DNA of 64,000 nt from Cryptomeria japonica (lineage: Eukaryota > Streptophyta > Pinopsida > Cupressales > Cupressaceae), in the NCBI RefSeq assembly GCF_030272615.1, contig NC_081405.1:24659272-24723271 (forward strand), given 5' to 3'. This document shows, piece after piece, positions 47,801-57,153 of the stretch; the stretch's first letter is position 1, and each line of letters opens with the position of its first letter. The notes under the pieces were generated by a model that did not search any database, was not told the origin of the DNA, and saw only the letters and a program-made list of their open reading frames with translations. A program made the position numbers and the translations under genes.

Positions 47801-48005
47801 AATATGTGGCCCTCCGAAAAGAAGAAAATCAGTAAAGAATAGCGAACCTGTGAAGAATGAAGGAAGCAAGGAAACCAAGTTCGAACGCCCAGAAAATGCT
47901 CAGAAACGCGAAAAATTTCCACGGCGGCTCCATAAATAGGCCCGAAGCTAGCAAAGACACAGACAAAGAGCAGGCCGTAAGCAAAAACGAAGGCCCAGCA
48001 CTCAT
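44881..48005 (-). CDS. Predicted two-exon gene for an 83-residue membrane protein
   Basis: Exon 1 is 48005-47848 and exon 2 is 44974-44881, both minus strand. Donor CACAG/GTTCGC and acceptor TTTTTTGCAG/A are good, and the phases fit (exon 1 leaves AG, exon 2 supplies A, giving Arg53). The product starts MSAGPSFLLTACSLSVSLL. It has two likely membrane segments (about residues 7-25 and 31-51, the second AFLSIFWAFELGFLASFI), then a basic, Ser-rich tail ending LPRLFQSFRQ. The ATG at 48005 was chosen because the frame is closed by a stop upstream of 48113 and no earlier ATG is in frame. I do not recognise the family. The 2.87-kb intron contains the antisense chimeric frame 45654-47147. It may be a real small gene, a captured gene piece, or chance; transcript data would decide. 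Confidence 0.45.
45000..45653 (+). other. Non-coding stretch before the chimeric frame
   Basis: Intron sequence of the predicted minus-strand gene. A plus-strand acceptor-like TTTCATGTGCAG/GAAAAGG lies near 45195-45200 and a short AT microsatellite near 45062-45077. The left edge of the captured sequence could not be fixed. Confidence 0.4.
45654..47147 (+). CDS. Chimeric intron-free frame: prolyl oligopeptidase propeller part fused to a C2-domain protein
   Basis: 497 codons without interruption. Residues 1-54 are of unknown origin. Residues 55-204 match the beta-propeller of plant prolyl oligopeptidase (LDAGTETNINLNHQLFYHFL, ITEGCDPVNRIYYCDLDTL, LPFQKLIDNFEAEYALVAND, FTFRTNKNAPRYKLVRVDL). 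The frame then passes at about 46266 into a C2 domain (GTSDPYVVMQIG, WATKEPHWNESFRINV, IVVWDANLVTPHKRMGNVGI), lacking its first strand. Residues about 320-497 (SGWKIPLLSDIQLAKGLESA..VKVRDFVLSSFGKIEPLL) continue as in plant C2 proteins, probably those that also carry a class-3 lipase domain. The oligopeptidase catalytic Ser/Asp/His domain is absent, so no peptidase activity is expected. Most calcium-binding Asp of the C2 loops are missing (WDAN, no DxD). Absence of introns over text that is split in plant genes points to cDNA origin. Whether it is expressed is unknown; it may be a young pseudogene. Confidence 0.8.
   Translation: MADDKGKVFNVVFHHFQSKQSFRDAHSSEVIKGVHSGHDQTSLVDPLCFVPDGELDAGTETNINLNHQLFYHFLGTEQSEDILCWKDPENPEWLVGADVSEDGKYILLYITEGCDPVNRIYYCDLDTLPQGIESFKGKKEMLPFQKLIDNFEAEYALVANDDTEFTFRTNKNAPRYKLVRVDLRYPESWSDVVPESDKDVLESAGTSDPYVVMQIGDCVVKSKTVWATKEPHWNESFRINVKDPSTKYLQIVVWDANLVTPHKRMGNVGIKLEPLCDGNKHEIQVELEGIGGGGLIYLKINYKDFEEINAEKSGWKIPLLSDIQLAKGLESALKTVFGTENVKVRDFVLSSFGKIEPLLDIGKFEKSQNLEGNLQNTQSFESMPTESFLNGKTEIHNEYGIETGDTFLQSVGDAGFSDQNESSKGKSSPGNKGTMKLTDSSISSEFDFWKNLSDNINQAVERAGINKVGFPSIENVRWSGNEIIKNLGLQSQTQADE
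47150..47345 (+). pseudogene. Frameshifted continuation of the captured C2 protein
   Basis: After the stop at 47145-47147, text of the same donor seems to go on in other frames: ATPKLTIDDNNPITLPEVHE, then GQMESILGSLMMLTTSLTC at about 47271-47327. The second piece resembles the segment before the lipase domain of plant C2/lipase proteins. Frame changes show it is not translated as one protein with the chimera. Confidence 0.45.
47402..47614 (+). pseudogene. C-terminal fragment of threonine aldolase
   Basis: This frame reads SLKDKGIIIFLENKTRFRIV and then THHQISEDDVRYVISCFQEI, then ends. It matches the C-terminus of plant low-specificity threonine aldolase, a PLP enzyme that splits threonine to glycine and acetaldehyde; the HHQI..(D/S)V.Y.(L/I)SCFQ signature is characteristic. 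The catalytic lysine region is absent. It is on the same strand as, and about 250 bp after, the chimeric frame and has no intron. The following ~130 bp (to about 47740) may be its 3' untranslated part, with AATAAA-like text at about 47790. Confidence 0.7.
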
Positions 48006-48424
48006 TTCGGTGCCCAGAACAGGAAGAGACTGAGTTTTCTTCTCCTTTCCATGCCCAGTTCGAACCCTAGCGGTGCCCAGAAGGATGCAGAGCGAAGTTT
48101 CCAGAAGTGTCAAACATCAAAAGTGAAGAGGAAAATGAAACTTTTAGGGTTATGTTTCCCCTAAAATATCTTCATAAAAAATCATCTCTATTTCCTTCGC
48201 ATTCTTTTCCCTTCTCTTCTATGCCACGCAAGATGTATGGAGGCCACATGGTAGAGTTCGCCATGTCTTCTAAGTGATTTTAAATCACTTTAAAATTTTG
48301 TAAACTCTTTTTGCTTCCTAAGTGATCTTATATCACTTAGTGCCCTCCCTTGCAAATTTCTTAGCAAGTATTTATTTTAAAACTCAAAAATACGCCCTCC
48401 AATAAATGTAAGTAGATATTTTTT
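48006..48424 (-). other. Upstream region of the predicted membrane-protein gene
   Basis: Open but ATG-less frame to 48113, then possible 5' untranslated and promoter sequence. Two direct CTAAGTGAT(T/C)TTA(A/T)ATCACTT palindromic words at about 48269-48290 and 48318-48340 flank TTAAAATTTTG. No firm TATA box. Confidence 0.35.
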
Positions 48425-48765
48425 TTAAAAAGTTTTCTTTTTATTATTATTTATCATTATCTGATCAAACATAGGTTTTATTTTATTTTTATTTTTTATT
48501 TAAAAATTAATAAAATATAATAAAAAATTTTATTTATTAAAGTGTAAATCAAACACTTTTATTAAATATATTTTTATTACATTTTATTATTTAATAAATA
48601 AAAATAATAAAATTGTCTTATTAAGGTGATTTATTTATCACTTTAAATAAAACAATTCTGTTATTTTTATATTATTAAAACCTTTAAATATAAATTAAAA
48701 TAAAATCAAACAAATGTCTGACCAGATAATAATAATTTTTTTTTAAAAATCACTTTATTAGATAT
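48425..48765. mobile_element. AT-rich foldback (MITE-like) element
   Basis: The left arm (from AGATATTTTTTTTAAAAAG, with ATCATTATCTGATCAAACAT) and the right arm (GTCTGACCAGATAATAATAA to CACTTTATTAGATATTTT) are imperfect inverted repeats over roughly 100 bp. The centre also contains inverted AGTGTAAATC / GTGATTTATTTATCACT text. No coding sequence. Exact ends and target duplication unresolved. Confidence 0.55.
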
Positions 48766-49729
48766 TTTGTTTGGAGATCAGGGAGGGATATTTTTGCATT
48801 TATGAGGGCTTGCAGGCCTGTCAGAGACATTTCAGGGTCATTTATGATGCATTTATGAGGTTTTATGGTTGCAGAATGGATGACTTGACCTTTTGGCTCA
48901 GGTTTATCCCTTTTCAGATATTTTTGAGGCCCAAAAAGTAGGTTTTTTGAGTTTGCTCGACCTAAAATGAGGAGGTGGAGTCTTCTTGATAACTTTGGAA
49001 AAAAGCATATATGCTGCAAGCCTTCATTTTGGTAAGGGTTCTGATTCATTCATCTTGGAGAAGACTGTAATTTTTTAGTTCTCTCTGCAGGAAGGGATGT
49101 CTTTGTAACACATTTTCAGGAGTTATAAAGCTTGATGATACCTATTTGGCAAGGATAATAGCTTGGTTTACCTCTCTACTTCTCATCTTTCTCTGTTATT
49201 GCATCTTTAGGGTTAGTCAGTTCTTTGTGGTTGGCTTTTTGCCCCCCTTAAAATTGCATTTTCTTTTGATGCCTTATGCAGAAATATATATACTACTTGC
49301 AAGTCATAAGCTGTGTTTTAGTGATTAATAGTCTTAGGTTGTGAAAAGGATTTTTCCTCTTAGGACTGTGATTATCCAGCCTGCTTATGAAGCATTGATG
49401 CAAGTATCATGGGTTGTTGGTTAGTGTAAAAAAAAAGGTTTATTATCACTGTTGTACTATGTGTCTTTTGCTTAGTTAGATTTCAAAAAACATCATCTGG
49501 TGCAATCACCTTAGATTTAAATTTTAGTTTTACATGTTCTCCTCCTTACTCTTTTCCCTGAAGAAATTGTTAGTTTAGGTGCAGAATCTGAAAAGAACCA
49601 GCTTACTCTAGAGGTTCACTCCATTTTTTAGGCAACCCACAGGCCTAGGAGGGTTCCCATGTGTCACAAGCCTGCTGAGTTGATAGCTTAGCAAACAGGG
49701 GTGCAGGTTCAAGTGATAACAAGAACCTT
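48766..49729. other. Non-coding, no gene recognised
   Basis: Lies between the foldback element and the N-terminal part of the repeat-associated protein. It includes TTAGGCAACCCACAGGCCTA near 49631-49650. The junction with coding text of that protein is at about 49725-49735. Confidence 0.4.
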
Positions 49730-51012
49730 GTAGATTCATTATTTTTGCAGGACAAATGGGACAAGGTCAAGGGAAAAGAATACCCCTTCTTCTTCATTTG
49801 CACGTATTTGATGTTGACAAAGTTCATTTGATTGCAAATCTCTAAAAACACAAGGTAGTTGGAGGCATACCTGGGAAGCTTTAATGGGGATTTTTCATAA
49901 CCTCCAACCCTTAAATATGAAAAAATCTTGAACTGTATGTAACTCCCATATGTTTGAATTATGGCCATAGCCTCTTTTGGCATCCTTCTTTTGGGGTTTC
50001 TATCAATTTCATTGATGACAATCATGAGAAAAGCATCATGCACACAAGAGAAATTTCTCATACCCTCTCCTATTTGCAGCTAAGGAAAACAATTATAGAT
50101 GGGGGCACCATCTGAAAGGTTACTGACCTGTCTCAAACCCGGCTAGGAAGTTCTTCTGGCAGCTATCACATATAGGAGCACTGAGCAAAAAAAAATCTCC
50201 TACAATCGTTAAACTTGATAAGTTTCTCATGAAGAGAATCACATATTAACTTTGCCCAATTAAAGTGGTTTTCATCATCTCAAATAGTAAGAATCAAGTA
50301 ACACATCCATTCTTCAAATAATTCTATAGTAGGCCTACCCACCACTTAGCATAACAACACAATGACATCAGCAATATCATCCTTAAAAAGCTATGTTTTA
50401 ATCTAAGAGGGTAATATAGACCTCCCAGGTCGGACAACCTTCAGCCATCCTTTGGCAATTATATCCAGGAACCACTCTACCCGATTATGAAAATATTCCC
50501 ATCCTTCCTAAAAAGATATATCCATTTGCCCTTCTTTCTCAAGAATGTGCAGAGCTAGGGAGACGATATCTATATCTATATTAGCAACTACATTCTAGTT
50601 GGCATCTCGGATTTCCTGAGAGTTGGGATGATAATTTTCACACATGAAAAGACCAACTCGGGACATGCAATAGTAGAAGGGTAGCTATCAGCCTAACATA
50701 ATGTGCACTCAATGGTTTTTTCTATAATGGGATATTTTTTGAGTTGTGCAGCCTTATTTGGAGGTCATGCATTGTGAAAGGACCAGTCTGTGTGTCTTTA
50801 ATAGCATCTAATTTATTTTCTATGGGCTGAGGGGTTTTGGGCGCCATAGAAGCTGAGCAGAGAAATGCTAGGGTTTCGTAAAAAGGATGACACCTTGAAT
50901 TGAGATAAAATAAGAAAGAGCTATGATGAAAATAAGTGTTCATGAATACCAAACTACAAGCTCTACTTATTTTGCCAACAGGAAAATTAGAAACTTCAAC
51001 AATTTTAGACAT
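49730..51012 (-). pseudogene. Repeat-associated protein of unknown function, N-terminal and middle part (copy 2 continued or copy 3)
   Basis: Minus-strand frames read, in order: MAPKTPQPIENKLDAIKDTQ (inside 50722-51012), decayed text with LFEEWMCYLI and HFNWAKLICDSLHEKLI (50200-50350), then VHDAFLMIVINEID, RMPKEAMAIIQTYGSYIQFK and YLRVGGYEKSPLKLPRYASN (49645-50061), ending about SCKNNEST. Many stops and frame changes. YLRVGGYEKSPLKLPRYAS corresponds to YVRVFGFKGAPYVLLKPT in copy 1. The last recognisable residues abut what is expected before HKILSDFDLHSLSMRTHFD at 44560, so 41292-44560 and this piece probably derive from one gene interrupted by about 5 kb. Confidence 0.6.
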
Positions 51013-51789
51013 AGTAGGTTTATATTTTCAAACCTAGTTACGCATTTCCATCTTGAATGCCCCTTCAATTCTTTGAAAGGTTTGAATAAAAAATGCATGA
51101 ACAAATTTGGCAGATATACAAAACCTGGAGTAATTAACTTCTCTGCTTTGACAGTTGTAGTACTACTTTGAGATTTGTAATGAGCCTTTTATTGATTATC
51201 TCATTTATTACCCATTACGTAAAGAATTTGGCTCACATCATCCTATGGATCACCAGTTTTTGAGACACTACCATCAAAGGATCGGGTGATCGTTCCTTTC
51301 AAGAAATGACAATCAAGAAGAAAAGTGTGTGCAAAAAGCACCCTATTGTGCGATCGACCAATACAAGACTCGTGAGGGACCCATTGTTATGTGTTACCAG
51401 GGGTTAGGGTATCAAGTAGAAAAGGAATAAGCAATAGTATGAAATAGCCAAGTATAACTTCCATTGGGAAGCAATAGACCGATACGTAAGGTGGGCCCTC
51501 TTTTTGAACATAGATATGACTTGACACCTAAAGGCTTTATCAGCCAATCAAGAACTTTCAAGAACTATGAAACATGGAAGGTTTATGCGATGGAGTGAAC
51601 TTTGGGATAATAAACATGTTGATGAGTTGATTGCAAAGGGCAGGTAATAGGTCCCTGAATCATTGGGATATCTTCTTTGGCTATAAAGAAATGGTCACCT
51701 GTTGGTAAACAGATTTATCACTGCAGTTGTTTATCTGAAACTGACCTTGTTTGCCCGATGAGCAGTGACGAACGTTCCAATAGTTGGAG
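51013..51789. other. Non-coding leader-like region upstream of the repeat-associated frame
   Basis: No gene. It lies between the minus-strand protein start and the structured repeat at 51790, so it may be the 5' leader of the minus-strand element. Confidence 0.4.
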
Positions 51790-51850
51790 AGATTGTGGTA
51801 AAACCACAATCTTCCTCTGTGTTTGAGAGGGGCAGCTCCCTCGTATGATG
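51790..51850 (-). repeat. Structured repeat segment, copy 2 (pairs with 40564-40625)
   Basis: A perfect 10-bp stem (AGATTGTGGT at 51790-51799 with ACCACAATCT at 51803-51812, loop AAA) is followed by CCTCTG, a second possible stem (CCTCT..AGAGG) and CAGCTCCCTCGTATGAT. Flanks match 40589-40625 while the stem itself differs in sequence. Confidence 0.65.
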
Positions 51851-54700
51851 GGATATTTAGGATTTTTGTGTACTTTTAACCTAAAAGTACGTAAAGGAGA
51901 AAACATAGAACTTAAACCAAGATTAATAACAGGAACCCTACTAGAAGACATACGAATACCAAGTAGGATTCCATAAATGATAGAAATTACAAAAGGGGTC
52001 ACCGCCAAAAAGGATAGTCATGCAACGACAATGAAAGAAGTACAATAAACATCGACACATGAAGAGATAGGTTGTACTAGCACATGCAAGTCAAGATACC
52101 ATGAAATGATGTGTTTCATAAATAGATTTCACCAATACATAAAGGGATTACTAATTCCACATACGAGAAATTAGTAATGATAACTCATGAATACATTCAA
52201 GACACACACATTCAATGCATTCTTCATTACTCTTTTTGAAAATATACAAGTTCAAAAACCCCTTAGTACAAAGGTATGAACATCAAAAGTTCTCACTTCA
52301 TTCCTCTACAAAATTATGCAGAGTTTTCCCCCCTCTGTTAGAGTCTCCCCATTACATTACAAATAGCCTTGCCTTTATAGGCTTCCCAGAATAACCACCT
52401 TAGTAACTAACTTTGGATAGGGTAATAACTAACTCATTCTTATGCAAAAAGAGCTCAGTTAGAAACTACTTCACTTTTGTGTGAATAAGTCTACTTTCTA
52501 ACCTTTAGTTACAATGAGTATCATAGCCACTTCTTCAAAAGGACGTCTTGAAACTTTCAAGTTAGGATCATGGCAAGGTGCTTATCCATCTTTGTTTGCA
52601 CTATGGAGTGTAGTTGCAAACTGAAACATCTATGCCTTTGGAACCAATGCATTAATGAAGTTCAGTCATATTGGCTTCTCACTAAAGTTTTGGATCTAAT
52701 CATGCTTCAAATTAAGCTCACCAACACAATCTCTTGAATATTCATTAGGTGTCACAACTTCCACTTACAATGTAGTTTCTAGAGACTTTGAGCTTGTCCT
52801 TCTCATTCTTTTCTTGAAAGCGCCATAATTTACAAGTTGGAATGCTAGTACATTGAAATTTGCATCATGATAGGCCTCATCTATAAGGATAATATTTAAC
52901 CATCATAAAAGAGTTTGGACATAACCAAATTTTCTCACACTCGCACCCTTAAATAGTGTGTTGTGGTCCATCAAACTTGCTAAGCCTTCCAGGAATTAAT
53001 ATAAAGTGATTGTCAATCCAACTAGATGAAGTCAAACTTTAATTACTCAGAAGATTTACATGCTTAACTGTCTCTTATGCATTCTCACCATCTTGACAAA
53101 GGGATATTCATTCACCAATAAATTTTGAGAGTTTCCTTGTGCGATCCATTCTATGCATATTCTTCAATCCTTTCATTTCATTCTTTGAGAGGACACTTCT
53201 TTGAGACATTTTTGTCAATTTTTCTGAAGCCATATTAGTACTTCCACATTTTGTGTGTGCAGTGACGATGGCGGCGATGCCATTAAATCTATTTTGTGCA
53301 TATTCTCTACAAATATTGCATTCACTGAGATGAAATCTCTTTGAAGTAGCATGGAAGCAGGTCATGTGCCTTAGTTATGCTCTCATATTTCACGTACATG
53401 TCTCTTATGGCTATTGCAACTGTGAAAGTCAACAAATTTCTTCTATTCTTTGTGCTTTGATGAATGTCTATACCCTACTGTGATTATGCTCCATGATGCA
53501 TGCAAGTCTATCAAAGCCATGACTAGCAAAACTCCCTTATCCTTTGTGCTTAAATGACTTCCACATTGGCTCGTGGGCAAGAAGATTGCAATGCTAAGGT
53601 ATAATGTGCAACTTTATACCTTCTTCGGTGCATTTTGTCAGATAATCTACCTGCTATGATTATGTTCCACGGTGCACATACATTTGGACTATAGTGTATA
53701 AGTATTGAGACCATGTTTCTTTAAGGCATTTTGTCAAGCATTTCACTTGCTTTGTTTATGCTCCACAATGCATGCATGTTTACCATAGCAGTTGCAACTA
53801 CAACATCTAATGTAATTCCTCTATCCTTTATGCTTTGATGAATGTCTGTTGACAATTTGGTGCATATTTTGCGATCATCCCATGTAATGAGGTGACATCA
53901 ATTTGAGGTATTATGCTGAAGACTTCACTTACCTTGTCTACGCTCCCATGATTTGCATTTGTCTTTGCCACATTATATTGTCAAATAGTTCATATTCCAT
54001 GTTGATGCTTCCATGATCTGCAATCACCGTATGACATATTTCCTTGAGGCGGTTTGTCAAACAAATAGTTGTGTCTACTTTAAAGCTTCCAAATCTCTTT
54101 TTAGGAACTATTCAAAACAATGTTAAAATGTGCTGAGAGGTGCCTCAATAATTCAAAGGTTAAAATTTTCCATTGTCGCGCAGGCCGGGAGCATGGAGAA
54201 AGGTTGTGAGGTTTGGAATTACACCAACCAAATGCATTTTCTTAGAAGTTTCCTTATCTTTTTTGAACAAAATCATTTGGTGCATACCCTCCAATAATTT
54301 CACTTTGTTCTTTGAGATGGCATCTCATTGAGGCATTTTGTTAAACAAATCAACTGCAAGCTGCACAATTTGCCAATGAGGGCGTAGGCAACAGTTATCA
54401 TGCATATTCTATACTTCCACATTCTGCAGCATTATCTTCGCTTCCATCATCTACAATTATGTTTTCCAGTGCTACCTTGATGAATGTCCATACTGTTGTT
54501 TCAGGGCTCTCATTTGTTCAAATTGGGATGATGTGGCCAAAAGTTGCAGAGGATTTCATTAGCCTTACCAACTGCAATCACTTGGAAATTTCCAAAATCT
54601 AGTCAAAAAAACTTTCTTTTCAATACGTATGATGAACATTCATAACCTAGTGTTTGAATCTTCTTCTTCCACTCTTTTTAAAAAAAATTCTTATGGAAGA
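51851..54700. other. Repeat-derived non-coding region
   Basis: 51851-52560 is LTR-like on the minus strand (GCCTATAAAGGCAAGG as possible TATA, about 52366-52381). 53400-54500 has degenerate recurrences of CTTTGTGCTTTGATGAATGTC and of TGCTCCA(C/T)(A/G)ATGCATGCA (for example 53450 and 53823; 53489 and 53758). No gene recognised. Confidence 0.45.
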
Positions 54701-54931
54701 GGTTAAGAATGCTCCAGAACGGAGCATTTCTAACCTTCTTGACAAAACGTAGACCCACAAGGTTAGCAAATAAGGTTAGAGATGCTCCATTTTGGAGCAT
54801 TCCTAACATTTTTGTGAGAGGTTATAAATATGGGTTAAGAATGCTCCAGAACGAAGCATTTCTAACCTTCTTTTTTTGCAAAGGTTATGATTATGGGTTA
54901 AAAATGCTCGAAAATGGAGCATCTTTAACCA
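54701..54931. repeat. Array of four related hairpins
   Basis: Four units of about 35 bp, each an imperfect palindrome of the form GGTTAAGAATGCTCC-loop-GGAGCATTTCTAACC, at 54701-54735, 54774-54807, 54833-54868 and 54896-54931, separated by about 25-40 bp. The open frame at 54709-55053 simply reads through them. Confidence 0.92.
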
Positions 54932-55540
54932 TTTCTTTCAAAGACTATGACCTTGACCTCCAGAAACCATCGACCATGGAGGAGAATAAAGGAGAAATGA
55001 AAATGACATTTTTAGACAACTTTTTCCCTCAAATGACCAAACTATTAAAATAATCTAAAATATTAAATTATTTATTTGAAAAATAATTTAAATATTTTAA
55101 ATTTAATGCTCAGGCTTGAGAAAAATGGCCATATCTTCCAAACGGTAGGGAGTTAAGTCTTGAAATTTGAAACACAAATTGATGGTAGGGAAATGAGCCA
55201 ACAAAACTATTTACTTCTCATGATGAATCATAAAATGAGATATTTTAATCATTTCTAGGCGATGAACACCAAAATTTGAAGGTTTAATATATAGCAAAAT
55301 ATGAACTGGGTTCAGGCGAAAACTGGCCACATGACACAAAATGATGGTAAGGAAATATATATCAAATTATTTCCCTCAATTCTTGTTAATTTCTAAAATT
55401 CATCCATTTTTCATATTTTGATTGGCAACGACCTTAGATCACGTGCTCACTGCTTACGCATAAACACCTATTGGATCTTCATTCAACATTGAGATAAATT
55501 TGAAATTCAAATTTTAGGTATGCCAAATATGGGGGCAACA
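54932..55540 (+). mobile_element. Right part of a plus-strand LTR; start unresolved
   Basis: AT-rich sequence ending GGGGGCAACA at 55540, directly before a primer-site-like sequence. The hairpin array at 54701-54931 may belong to the same LTR. No second LTR found. Confidence 0.5.
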
Positions 55541-55558
55541 TTTGACTCTGATTGGGGA
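55541..55558 (+). other. Primer-site-like sequence
   Basis: TTTGACTCTGATTGGGGA follows an LTR end in CAACA. It resembles the one at 61374 (GTGGCTCTGACTGGGGA) and the GGCGACTCTGCTGGGGA type known from Tat/Ogre-like plant elements. Confidence 0.55.
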
Positions 55559-56084
55559 CAAGGACTGCAATGGACACAGGATGAACCCAAAATTTTCGGT
55601 TCGCAGGCTAGTGCATTATTCATTGGGCAACAAAGTCAAAGAGGAAACAACATAGGGAAAAGTTGAAGAAACCAAACACAAACCAAAAATGGGACAAACA
55701 CAATAAAACTTCTAACTAAAATATTTACATGGTAAGAAAAGCCCACCTCAAACTTCTCCAGCATTGTCATGCAAAACCATTCACAAGTTGAGAGAAATAG
55801 ACACCTTTGCAGAAAAATGATGTGCATCCATGTGACACCTGTAAGATCAGTAGGTTGGAAAGATCAACATGTATAAGATGAGAAATATCTTTGATAAATA
55901 AACCAAACAACCATCTCTCATCATAAATCTATAGGCTCTCTTGAAAGTTTTGGGTACTACTTTGAACATTATTGGCAATTTGTGGAATATTCTCAAGCAT
56001 AGTCATATCCTCTATCTGAATATCCCTCTAATTGTCTGGTTTCCAATAAATTAACCCACAAATTGGACAACCCTCATATAATAT

Positions 56085-56933
56085 TTAATGTGAAGAAACT
56101 TGAGTAGACACAACCATCGAATCTTGTTCTTGAGTATCAACTTGAAAATCACCTGTAGAAATACACTCATATGAAAACAAAGGATTGAGACACACACTTT
56201 CTCCATAGGAGAAGTCATCATTTGAAGCCTTCAAACACCTATCTGGAATACAATCATTATGAGAATTAACTTCATTGGCTTCCTTCATTAGATCATCCAT
56301 TACCTCATTTATCTCTGCATTCTTGGTACAGTTCCCAAAACTATCCTCTTTGATAGGGGTGTCTTTTTTATCTAAAGATTCAAAAGGAGGATTGCTTTGA
56401 ACCTTGCATACTTCATAAGGCATAGATGGAAATTCCATCAAGATAGGGACATTTGTTGATATACTATCATAGATTTCATTTTCAACCCGCTCATAGACAT
56501 TTGCATTACTTTTTGTGTTCTCTTGTCCCAATGATTCCTCTTCATCACACTCTTCATGATATTTAAAAACTTCATACTCAGGTGGCATATATGATAAAGA
56601 GTGAATACTTGATGGTTCATCTTCTTTCACTTAGGACTGATCTAGAATTTTACTAAAGGTCTCCATTTTTTAAGATAAAGAATATGTCTGCAAAATTTTA
56701 CTTTTGGTTGCTTCTCCATTCATCATATCTGTACAAGGTTGTCCACTAGGTATCCTACCTTTGATTTCCTCAGAAAAGTTTTCATCTTCAACTGGTAGTG
56801 ATGGATGGATGAGAATATTTTCTCCACATAGAAAGTCATCATCACAAGAATTGAGATACCAAGCAGGAATGAAGACTATAGGGGATTCTTCTTCATGCAT
56901 GTCTTCATCATTATTTTCAAGCTTCGGTTGCAT
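56085..56933 (-). pseudogene. Acidic frame antisense to its LTR element, of unknown function
   Basis: One minus-strand frame of about 283 codons, interrupted only by two stops near 56670 and 56632. It is Glu/Asp/Ser-rich, without enzyme motif: KLENNDEDMHEEESPIVFIP, NSCDDDFLCGENILIHPSLP, YEVFKYHEECDEEESLGQEN, NDDFSYGESVCLNPLFSYEC. Two internal segments (CDDDFLCGENILIHPSLP and NDDFSYGESVCLNPLFSY) look like diverged repeats of each other. A shorter frame upstream (56962-57153, CCPSPEVLHRLNGLLHRSIA) may belong to the same gene after a frame change. It begins about 0.5 kb after the plus-strand primer-site-like sequence and reads toward it. Function unknown; antisense frames are known in some Tat-lineage elements, mostly near the 3' end. 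Confidence 0.5.
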
Positions 56934-57153
56934 GCATGTCTAAAGAATTCAATTCATCGTCTTAAAGATCCTTGATTTCAAGTTGATAGAAGACTATTTT
57001 TGTGGTATGACAACCTTCATAGTGCTCATGGCATTTTTTCATGCAATCTTCTTGTTGTTCATCAAAACTGATTAACCCAAGCACACCTGCAATTGATCTA
57101 TGAAGTAGCCCATTTAATCTATGAAGAACCTCAGGGCTTGGACAACATGACAA

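Noticed and set aside
54709-55053. 114-codon frame with repeating MLQN-type peptide considered as a repeat protein
   Set aside because: The repetition is fully explained by the hairpin array in the DNA; there is no sign of codon-level conservation.
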